From NCBI GenBank assembly GCA_023441255.1, contig JAEZPW010000151.1, forward strand, positions 1 to 7,180: a stretch of DNA of 7,180 nucleotides, written 5' to 3'. A model generated the notes under the pieces. It was given only the letters and a program-made list of their open reading frames with translations, was not told the origin of the DNA and did not search any database. This DNA comes from Acidobacteriota bacterium (GTDB taxonomy: Bacteria; Acidobacteriota; Terriglobia; Terriglobales; Acidobacteriaceae). Position 1 is the stretch's first letter; every line of letters begins with the position of its first letter. The position numbers and the translations under genes were made by a program. Positions 1 through 5,445 of the stretch are shown here, in pieces.

Positions 1-642
1 GCCCTGAACTATCGGAATGAACGCCGCGCCGCAGCCGCCGGTTCGATTCCCGATGCTCCTTACGAGCGGGTCATGATGACTTTCGTCAACATGGACTCGG
101 AAGGCCTGGTCATTCTCCCAACGCACCGGGTCGTCTTCGGCCTTCCAGACTTTAACTCCATCACCTTCGTCGAAGCCGCTCGCCGCTACTTCACGGTAAA
201 CCCCTTGCGCGAACGGCTGAACGGCCAAGCCGCTGTCCAACTGCTCAAGTCGCGAGGCTCGGAAACGACAGCCTTCGTCGCCGGCACGACCAAGGGTGAC
301 TTCCTCCTTGAGCGCCGTAATGAACCGGCCCCGCCGCTGGCAGGGCTTTCACCCATGCAGGCGGAACTCAACGTGGTGCAGCTTCATAAGCTGCTGCTCC
401 AGGATGTGCTCGGGATTTCAGAAGAGGCTATTCGCAATCAGAGTCACGTCCGCTACATTCGCGACGCGGGAGAGGCCATCGAGCAGGCACGGCGGGGCGA
501 CGCCGACGTTAGCTTCCTCATGAACCCCGTCCGCATGGAGCAGGTGCGCGACATAGCCTTCGGCGGTGAAGTGTTACCACAGAAATCGACCGATTTTTAC
601 CCCAAACTTTTGAGCGGACTTACGGCGTACGCACTGGAGTAG
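1..642 (+). CDS. DUF1015-family protein (COG4198-like), 3' part only
   Basis: The reading frame is open from base 1, so the gene begins left of the window; 213 codons and the stop are visible. An in-frame ATG at 73 is internal, because the codons before it (ALNYRNERR..., then APYERVMMTFVNM) already read as conserved family sequence. Recognisable stretches of the DUF1015 family are VMMTFVNMDSEGLVILPTHR, FLLERRNEPAP, the VVQLHKLLLQDVLGI helix, MNPVRMEQVRDIA and the C-terminal LPQKSTDFYPKLLSGL, which normally sits at the very end of these roughly 400-residue proteins. The C-terminus is therefore intact. The family is soluble, widespread and has no established biochemical function; it is often found near serine biosynthesis genes, which cannot be checked here. 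The stop lies 8 bases before the amidase start, suggesting co-transcription. Family assignment is firm; function is unknown. Confidence 0.88.
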   Translation, partial: ALNYRNERRAAAAGSIPDAPYERVMMTFVNMDSEGLVILPTHRVVFGLPDFNSITFVEAARRYFTVNPLRERLNGQAAVQLLKSRGSETTAFVAGTTKGDFLLERRNEPAPPLAGLSPMQAELNVVQLHKLLLQDVLGISEEAIRNQSHVRYIRDAGEAIEQARRGDADVSFLMNPVRMEQVRDIAFGGEVLPQKSTDFYPKLLSGLTAYALE

Positions 643-650
643 CAGTATCA

Positions 651-2087
651 ATGCTGGGCGGGAGCAGTTTTCGTAGAGCAATAGGTCCGCGCGGAGTTGT
701 GTCTGTTTTTTGCCTACTCTGCGCTGTAGCCGCTCTCCTTGCCCAGCCCGAAGGTAAGCGCGTCACGTTCTACACTGCTCAGACCAGCTACAGCCTGCCG
801 GTGCTCGAGCGCAACGGCATTGACTACGTCGGCCTCTTTGAAGCCCTTGAACCTATCGGCCCGGTAAGTGCCAAACCGGACGACAAGAAATGGAAGCTGA
901 AGCTTCACGACGGCGAAGCCCAGTTTGAGACCGGCAGAACAAAGGCGAAGATTCGCGGCAAGACGGTCGAGCTCACTGCTCCATTCCTGTTCGAGAACGG
1001 CCGAGGCTACGTCCCTGTCGCCTCGCTCAAGGCCGTTGTCGGCGCACTCATCTCAGCGCCGGTCGATGTCCACCAGGATTCGCGCCGCGTTTTCATCGGG
1101 GTCACTCCCGTTAAGGTCACTGCGAAGAAGACCGACTCCGGAACGGTCGCCTTCACGTTCTCTGCTCCAGTGAACCCCCAGATAGCAACAGAGCCCGGCA
1201 GACTGCGCATGACCTTCCTGCGCGAGCCGCTGGTCTCCGACGCTTCGTCTATGGTCTTCGACGACAAGACCGTCACCCGCGCCGCCTACGCTGAATCGAA
1301 CGGCGCTGCCGAAATCGCTGTGAACGCCTCCGCCCCGCTTCAGGCCAGTTTCAGCGAGGATCGCAGGACCATCACGGTGTCAGCGCTGACCGCCCCGGCT
1401 GCGCCGCAGCAAACAGGACAGGCGCAGGCACCCGCTCTCGCTGGTTCCGCCCCCGCCGCCCAGTCCGCCCTGCCGAAGCCGCGACCGCGACCGTCAGTGC
1501 TCATCGATGCCGCACACGGGGGAGACGACAGCGGTGCCATGCTTGCGGAGAAAGTCAGCGAAAAAGACGTGACGCTTGCTTTGGCCCGCCGCCTTAAGCA
1601 CGAACTCGAGTTGCGCGGCGTGGAGACCGAACTGCTTCGCGATTCAGACTCAACACTCAGCCTTGACCAGCGCGTTGCGGCGATAAACGGATCCGGTGCC
1701 GCTCTTTACGTTGCAATCCATGCGAACGCGTCAGGAACCGGCCTTCATCTCTACACCGCTCTGCTGCCGCCCCAGCAGCGCAGATCGCTGGCTTTCGTTC
1801 GCGCCGCCTCGGCACAGGCTCCCGCCGTCGAGACCAGTCGGGAAATCGCCGCCTCAATCACCACCGAGTTGCTCAAGCGCGACCTCTCCGTCATTTCCAT
1901 GCCCGCGAGCGTGCCGCCGCTGAATCTTGTGCTGCCCGCCGCGATCGCCGTTGAACTCGCGCCGCCCGGCTCGCGTACGGGCAACGATCTGGCCTCTCCC
2001 GGCTATCAGCAGTCCAGCGCATCCGCGCTCGCCGCAGCCATCGCGTCCGCCCGCAACCGCCTTTTGCGTCAGGAGGCGATGCGATGA
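651..2087 (+). CDS. Secreted N-acetylmuramoyl-L-alanine amidase (Amidase_3) with stalk-like N-terminus
   Basis: This is a zinc-dependent peptidoglycan hydrolase that cleaves the bond between N-acetylmuramic acid and L-alanine, acting outside the cytoplasm. Residues 1-31 form a Sec signal peptide (basic RR at 8-9, hydrophobic 16-31, likely cut after ALLA); no lipobox is seen. Residues about 38-150 resemble the copper-amine-oxidase-N-like stalk domain (FLFENGRGYVPVASL), and about 153-245 form a beta-rich AMIN-like region. A Pro/Ala-rich linker (about 247-281) leads to the Amidase_3 domain, 282-478. Likely zinc ligands are H289 (IDAAHGG), E304 (SEKDVTLALARRL) and H357 (AIHANAS); E435 (AVELAPPGS) is the probable catalytic glutamate. 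The usual DPGHGG is DAAHGG and the usual E-x-GFLSN is absent, so the pocket is unusual but the key residues remain. A GGAG at 636-639 lies 11 bases before the start. The stop overlaps the next start. Confidence 0.87.
   Translation: MLGGSSFRRAIGPRGVVSVFCLLCAVAALLAQPEGKRVTFYTAQTSYSLPVLERNGIDYVGLFEALEPIGPVSAKPDDKKWKLKLHDGEAQFETGRTKAKIRGKTVELTAPFLFENGRGYVPVASLKAVVGALISAPVDVHQDSRRVFIGVTPVKVTAKKTDSGTVAFTFSAPVNPQIATEPGRLRMTFLREPLVSDASSMVFDDKTVTRAAYAESNGAAEIAVNASAPLQASFSEDRRTITVSALTAPAAPQQTGQAQAPALAGSAPAAQSALPKPRPRPSVLIDAAHGGDDSGAMLAEKVSEKDVTLALARRLKHELELRGVETELLRDSDSTLSLDQRVAAINGSGAALYVAIHANASGTGLHLYTALLPPQQRRSLAFVRAASAQAPAVETSREIAASITTELLKRDLSVISMPASVPPLNLVLPAAIAVELAPPGSRTGNDLASPGYQQSSASALAAAIASARNRLLRQEAMR
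2071..2076 (+). promoter_or_regulatory. Strong ribosome binding site for the GerMN gene, inside the amidase gene
   Basis: A perfect AGGAGG lies within the last codons of the amidase gene, 7 bases before the ATG at 2084. With the ATGA overlap (start 2084-2086, amidase stop 2085-2087) it fixes the start of the GerMN gene and indicates translational coupling. Confidence 0.85.
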
Positions 2088-2743
2088 CGCTGCTTGACCA
2101 GGACCTCCAAGCGCCTCCGGCAACGCATCGCTACCGCGGCCTGGCCATCGCTGCCGCTGTGCTGCTCATCTCCGTGCTGGCCCTGGCCGGCTACCTCTTC
2201 CATCTGAAGAGCAGTGCCGAGCGCGTGCGCGCCCATGTTACCGAGTCTCAGCCGGTGCCTGCGCCCGTTGCCGGACAAACCGAAAAGATTTCAATCTTCG
2301 TACCCTCCGACTCAGACGGCAATCTGATTCGGCAGCAGGTCGCGGTCGCCATGCCGCCGCAGCCTCAGGACCGCGCACGACAGGCGGTCCGGGCACTGTT
2401 CGCCGCCTGCGCCGAGCCACATTCCACTCACCCTCTGCCTGCGGGCGCAGAAGTGACGGCGGTTTACATGGTTGGCAACAACCTGGCCGTCGTCGATCTC
2501 AATGCCGCAACCGCCGACCAGCACCCCTCAGGCATTCTGGTCGAGCAACTGACGCTCGCCTCCATCGCGCAAACCGTCGCTGCAAACGCCCAGGGTGTGA
2601 CACGCATTAAGTTTCTCGTGGACGGAAAAGAGCGGGAGACCCTCGCAGGACACGTAAGCCTGAAAGATGAATACGAGGTCGCTGCCTTATCTGCCGCACT
2701 TGTAAACGAAAATCCGGGCGTGACTTCGGCACAGCAGCGCTAG
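2084..2743 (+). CDS. Membrane-anchored GerMN-domain protein
   Basis: The 219-residue protein has a short cytoplasmic N-terminus, one hydrophobic segment at about 19-41 (LAIAAAVLLISVLALAGYLF) and an outward-facing remainder. After a Pro-rich spacer (56-62), residues about 68-193 match the GerMN (sporulation/spore germination GerM) domain: EVTAVYMVGNNLAVVDLN, SGILVEQLTLASIAQTV and the very typical VTRIKFLVDGKERETLAGHV. GerMN proteins are not enzymes. In Bacillus, GerM is an envelope protein of the SpoIIQ-SpoIIIA assembly during sporulation, and many non-sporulating bacteria carry the domain with no known role. Here the 4-base overlap with an amidase gene suggests it positions or controls that hydrolase, which is inference. 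Only one GerMN copy is present, whereas Bacillus GerM has two. Domain call is firm. Confidence 0.87.
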   Translation: MTLLDQDLQAPPATHRYRGLAIAAAVLLISVLALAGYLFHLKSSAERVRAHVTESQPVPAPVAGQTEKISIFVPSDSDGNLIRQQVAVAMPPQPQDRARQAVRALFAACAEPHSTHPLPAGAEVTAVYMVGNNLAVVDLNAATADQHPSGILVEQLTLASIAQTVAANAQGVTRIKFLVDGKERETLAGHVSLKDEYEVAALSAALVNENPGVTSAQQR

Positions 2744-2764
2744 TAGTCTTGTCCTTCACCTCGA

Positions 2765-3589
2765 ATGAAGCAACAACTCAAGATAGGCGTTTTCGATTCC
2801 GGCGTCGGCGGCCTCACCGTCCTTCGGCAACTCGTTCGCCATGTGCCGGCCGCCCAATACTTCTATTTCGGCGACACCGCTCGTCTGCCCTACGGTTCAA
2901 AGTCGGCGGAGACAGTCGCTCGTTTTGCTATCCAGGCGGCTCATTTTCTGGAAGAGCGCGGCATCGACATGCTTGTGATCGCATGTAACACCGCGACAGC
3001 TCTTGCCCTTCCCGCCATTCAGGCCGCCGTAAAGGTGCCCGTTGAAGGCGTCGTCGAACCCGGCGCAGCAGCAGCGGCTGCAGCCACTCACCGCAACAAT
3101 GTAGTCGTTATTGCCACGGAAGCGACCATCGGGAGCCATGCCTACAAGCATGCTCTCGAGTCACGCCAGGTGCACGTGCGCGAAAAGGCCTGCCCGCTGT
3201 TCGTTCCCCTTATCGAAGAAGGCTGGATCGATCATCCGGTCACAGAACGCGTCGCCCACGAGTACCTCGACGAATTCTTCGTCGACTACGAAAGCGGTCC
3301 CGATGCGCTGGTTCTTGGCTGTACTCACTATCCGCTGATCAAGCACATCTTGCGCGCCGTCGCGCCCTGGCGCGTAAAGATCGTCGACTCCGCCGAATCC
3401 ACAGCGCGGATCGTAGCGAAGAACCTCGGCATCGCGGCTCCGCCGCTGGCTTCTCCGCGAACGACCCAAAGTTCGGCACCACAAATCTCCTATTTCGCCA
3501 CCGACTCCGTCGAACGCTTCTGCCGCGTCGGACAGCTCTTCATGGGACACGCGCTCGGCGAAGTTAAGCACGTCGACATCGGAGGCTAA
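2765..3589 (+). CDS. murI: Glutamate racemase
   Basis: MurI converts L-glutamate to D-glutamate in the cytoplasm, without a cofactor, for the second residue of the peptidoglycan stem peptide. The 274-residue length is normal. Conserved blocks are IGVFDSGVGGLTVL (7-20, with D11 and S12 at the substrate), FGDTARLPYGSKS (35-47), the first catalytic cysteine C74 in IACNTAT, the second C186 in LGCTHYPLI with H188, and E152 in PLIEEGWID. Both catalytic cysteines are present, so an active enzyme is expected. A run of seven alanines (101-107) occupies a helix that is usually alanine-rich. The start follows the GerMN stop by 21 bases and has no recognisable Shine-Dalgarno sequence (2744-2764 is pyrimidine-rich), so reinitiation after the upstream gene is possible. 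No better upstream start is visible. Confidence 0.96.
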   Translation: MKQQLKIGVFDSGVGGLTVLRQLVRHVPAAQYFYFGDTARLPYGSKSAETVARFAIQAAHFLEERGIDMLVIACNTATALALPAIQAAVKVPVEGVVEPGAAAAAAATHRNNVVVIATEATIGSHAYKHALESRQVHVREKACPLFVPLIEEGWIDHPVTERVAHEYLDEFFVDYESGPDALVLGCTHYPLIKHILRAVAPWRVKIVDSAESTARIVAKNLGIAAPPLASPRTTQSSAPQISYFATDSVERFCRVGQLFMGHALGEVKHVDIGG

Positions 3590-3592
3590 TGC

Positions 3593-3707
3593 GCAATTCA
3601 GTTCTGAGTTGTCAGTTGTCAATCGCAGTCGTCAGTCTTCGTTCTCAGTTGTCAGCTCTCAGTTGTCACTTGAAGTGTCAGTAGTCAATTGCCACTCACA
3701 GTTGCGC
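3593..3707 (+). repeat. Degenerate tandem-like repeat, unit TCAGTTGTCA
   Basis: Directly after murI the sequence becomes a run of near-copies of a short unit. Exact TCAGTTGTCA occurs at 3612-3621, 3645-3654 and 3659-3668, with a one-mismatch copy TGAGTTGTCA at 3605-3614. Further broken copies (AGTCGTCAGTC, AAGTGTCAGTAGTCA, CACTCACAGTTG) continue to about 3704. No open reading frame or long inverted symmetry is present. I associate similar GTTGTCAGT-rich strings with acidobacterial intergenic DNA, but this is recall and not a search result. Confidence 0.75.
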
Positions 3708-3740
3708 TCCCGAACCTGTTAGTCTGTCGATTCACCGAGT

Positions 3741-3781
3741 ACTGATGACTAGCTACTAGCTACCAGGTACTAGCTACTACT
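3741..3781 (+). repeat. CTAGCTA repeat tract abutting the rph start codon
   Basis: ACTAGCTACT occurs exactly at 3748-3757 and 3769-3778, and TAGCTAC three times (3750-3756, 3757-3763, 3771-3777). Three CTAG tetramers fall within about 25 bases, although CTAG is rare in many bacterial genomes. The tract ends only a few bases before the ATG of rph, so it occupies the place where a ribosome binding site would be expected. Confidence 0.75.
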
Positions 3782-3784
3782 CTT

Positions 3785-4510
3785 ATGATCTACCGCTCCG
3801 ACAACCGCACGCCCGACCAGCTTCGCCCTGTCACCATCACGCCCGACTTCATCTCGACCGCGGAAGGCTCCTGCCTCATAGAGATTGGCAACACCAAGGT
3901 GATCTGCACCGCCTCCATCGACGAAGGCGTTCCCTCCTGGATGCGCAACCTGGGCAAGGGCTGGATCACCAGCGAGTACGGAATGATTCCCCGTTCCACT
4001 CTCACCCGCACTGCTCGCGAATCAGCCCGGGGACGCATTGGCGGACGCACGCATGAAATCCAGCGCCTCATCGGCCGCTCTCTTCGCGCCGTAGCCGATC
4101 TGAAGGCGCTTGGCGAACGCACTATCTGGCTGGACTGCGATGTGATTCAGGCCGACGGAGGCACGCGCACCGCCTCAATCACCGGCGCTTACGTCGCGCT
4201 CGCCATCGCCATGCAGCGCCTCGTCGACGCTGGCACGCTCAAAGCCGTTCCGCTGAGCGATTACGTCGCCGCCACCAGCGTCGGCATCGTAGACGGCACC
4301 ATCATGCTCGACCTTGCCTACGAGGAAGACTCCCGCGCCGATGTCGACGGCAACTACGTCATGACCGGCAGCGGCAAACTGATCGAAGTCCAGATGACAG
4401 CCGAACACGCCCCGTTTGACGAAGCACAACTTCAATCCATGCTCAGCGTCGCCCGCAGCGGCATCCAGCAGCTGATCGAAAGCCAAAAAACTGTGCTCTG
4501 CAAGAAATGA
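3785..4510 (+). CDS. rph: Ribonuclease PH
   Basis: RNase PH is a phosphate-dependent 3'-to-5' exoribonuclease that trims tRNA 3' ends, working as a ring of six subunits in the cytoplasm. The 241-residue protein matches the family over its whole length: DQLRPVTITPDF (11-22), WITSEYGMIPRST (60-72), GRTHEIQRLIGRSLRA (87-102) and DCDVIQADGGTRTASITG (117-134). By family knowledge the phosphate-binding residues correspond to R88, T127 and R128, and the metal-binding aspartates to D182 (EEDS) and D188 (ADVD); all are present. The start at MIYRSDNRTPDQLRPV fits the family N-terminus. No Shine-Dalgarno sequence precedes it; the CTAGCTA repeat runs up to the start. In many bacteria rdgB (XTP pyrophosphatase) follows, but here a repeat element and a convergent gene follow instead. 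Confidence 0.96.
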   Translation: MIYRSDNRTPDQLRPVTITPDFISTAEGSCLIEIGNTKVICTASIDEGVPSWMRNLGKGWITSEYGMIPRSTLTRTARESARGRIGGRTHEIQRLIGRSLRAVADLKALGERTIWLDCDVIQADGGTRTASITGAYVALAIAMQRLVDAGTLKAVPLSDYVAATSVGIVDGTIMLDLAYEEDSRADVDGNYVMTGSGKLIEVQMTAEHAPFDEAQLQSMLSVARSGIQQLIESQKTVLCKK

Positions 4511-4517
4511 TGGCTCG

Positions 4518-4560
4518 GTCATCCTGAGCACAAATGATGACGCAGTCGTCCTGACAGCCT
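4518..4560 (+). repeat. Possible degraded copies of the GTCATYCYGAG element end
   Basis: GTCATCCTGAGC at 4518-4529 and GTCGTCCTGACAG at about 4546-4558 resemble the arm GTCATTCCGAG of the inverted repeat that starts at 4579. No matching opposite arms are seen, so these may be fragments of the same repeat family or chance. They lie immediately after the rph stop codon. Confidence 0.35.
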
Positions 4561-4578
4561 GTGACTTTTTCGAACGCT

Positions 4579-4666
4579 GTCATTCCGAGGAGCGTAGCGA
4601 CAAGGAACCTCTACACACAGCAACGCTGTTGATGGCGTAGCGCTTCCTCGCTGCGCTCGGAATGAC
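4579..4666. repeat. Inverted-repeat element with 11-bp perfect ends, between convergent genes
   Basis: The ends GTCATTCCGAG (4579-4589) and CTCGGAATGAC (4656-4666) are perfect reverse complements. The symmetry continues imperfectly inward: AGCGTAGCGA, then GGAA on the left, against TTCC followed by TCGCTGCG on the right. A small CAAC-GCT-GTTG hairpin lies near the centre (4621-4631). An RNA copy from either strand would fold into a long imperfect hairpin. It sits in the 210-base gap between rph and the convergent minus-strand gene, so it could serve as a two-way transcription stop, although there is no strong T-run. I recall GTCATTCTGAGCG-type palindromes as dispersed elements in acidobacteria; this is not verified here. 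Confidence 0.72.
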
Positions 4667-4720
4667 AAAAGCCGCGCAGCGAAGCACCGATTCATTCCCG
4701 GACACTACCGCGAATGCGCT

Positions 4721-5287
4721 CTACAGCGTCTCGTGCTCAAACGAGTTCTCGACGTGAATGATCGTGAACTCCGTACCGTTCGCGGTGCTTTCCACGGCGA
4801 CGATGCGCTGGTTCTCTTCTCTTCCGGTCTTCAACAGGGTCGCGTTTCCGTTGTCATGCCCGTCTTTGTCGCAACTCAAACTGTTCTTGTGCGCGGCGTC
4901 GTTCACGTCGAAGCTCACCTGCTGCCCGCCTTTGCACTCGATAACGTTACCGTACTTCTTCATATCCTTTTTGTAGAACGCGAGCACTTTTGCCGCGGCG
5001 TCCGGCGTGACAAACTTCATGACCTGCAACCGTACCGCGCCTTTCGAACTGCTCAGGCTAAGGTTTGCGCCGTTGTCCTTCCCTTTCTCGTCGCTGACCT
5101 TCGCACCCGGATAAACGTGCAGCCCTAGTTTTTCGGCACTGGGATTATCCGTACTGAGGCTGACAAATCCCTCGTCGGTCGAAATAGTTACATGTTTCTT
5201 TTCCTGCCCTCTGGCCAGCGGCGACAGCGACAACAGCGCCAGCAGCAGACCTATTCCCGCTGCAAGCCTCTCAGAGTTTCCGCGCAT
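4721..5287 (-). CDS. Secreted protein of unknown function
   Basis: I do not recognise a named domain. The 188-residue protein starts with a clear Sec signal peptide: basic R2 and R7, hydrophobic core 12-24 (IGLLLALLSLSPL) and probable cleavage near ARG|Q at 27-28, with no lipobox cysteine. The mature part is small, hydrophilic and lysine-rich. Notable pieces are LGLHVYPGAKVSDEKG (54-69), a helix-like TPDAAAKVLAFYKKDMKKYG (94-113) and two cysteines, C118 in VIECKGG and C139 in LSCDKDG, that could form a disulfide outside the cytoplasm. The YPGA...FYK...YG..IEC pattern resembles uncharacterised secreted proteins I recall from acidobacteria, so this is probably a lineage-specific family. Start choice is supported by AGGGGGA at 5291-5297 just upstream. 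It is transcribed toward rph and is separated from fba by a probable terminator. Confidence 0.82.
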   Translation of the reverse strand: MRGNSERLAAGIGLLLALLSLSPLARGQEKKHVTISTDEGFVSLSTDNPSAEKLGLHVYPGAKVSDEKGKDNGANLSLSSSKGAVRLQVMKFVTPDAAAKVLAFYKKDMKKYGNVIECKGGQQVSFDVNDAAHKNSLSCDKDGHDNGNATLLKTGREENQRIVAVESTANGTEFTIIHVENSFEHETL

Positions 5288-5290
5288 ACG

Positions 5291-5297
5291 TCCCCCT
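5291..5297 (-). promoter_or_regulatory. Ribosome binding site of the secreted-protein gene
   Basis: On the minus strand GAAAGGGGGA is followed by CGT and the ATG at 5287-5285. The purine-rich block supports this start, although the spacing (3-4 bases from the block end) is short. Confidence 0.6.
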
Positions 5298-5363
5298 TTC
5301 AGGACACGCCCCCTGCAAGCCTGATACGGACGGAAAGCGCCTCAAGTTCGACAAATATCTCCG

Positions 5364-5406
5364 AAAAAATTTTCGGGCTGTGAACGCAATCTGCGCCCAC
5401 AGCCCG
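5364..5406 (-). terminator. Probable rho-independent terminator of the class II aldolase gene
   Basis: Read on the minus strand, CGGGCTGTG (5406-5398) and CACAGCCCG (5382-5374) form a perfect 9-bp GC-rich stem with a 15-base loop, followed by AAAATTTTTT (5373-5364). It lies about 40 bases beyond the aldolase stop codon and before the secreted-protein gene, where a terminator is expected. The four A residues between stem and T-run, and the long loop, are not ideal. Confidence 0.6.
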
Positions 5407-5445
5407 CCTTATTCAAATGGCCCGATGGCCCGATCGCTAGATGGC

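Noticed and set aside
73..642. ATG at 73 as the true start of the first gene
   Set aside because: The codons from base 1 to 72 are in frame and already look like conserved DUF1015 sequence, so the gene enters from outside the window.
3161..3622. Minus-strand open frame opposite murI and running into the repeat
   Set aside because: Most of it lies opposite conserved murI sequence; there is no recognisable domain or binding site.
3593..3781. CRISPR-like array
   Set aside because: Repeats are only about 10 bases, adjacent or overlapping, and lack regular unique spacers; no cas genes are nearby.
4511..4720. Remnant of rdgB expected after rph
   Set aside because: Neither strand shows any recognisable fragment of that family; the gap is repeat-derived.
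4733..5128. Plus-strand open frame opposite the secreted-protein gene
   Set aside because: The minus-strand frame has a signal peptide, binding site and sensible composition; the plus-strand one has none of these.
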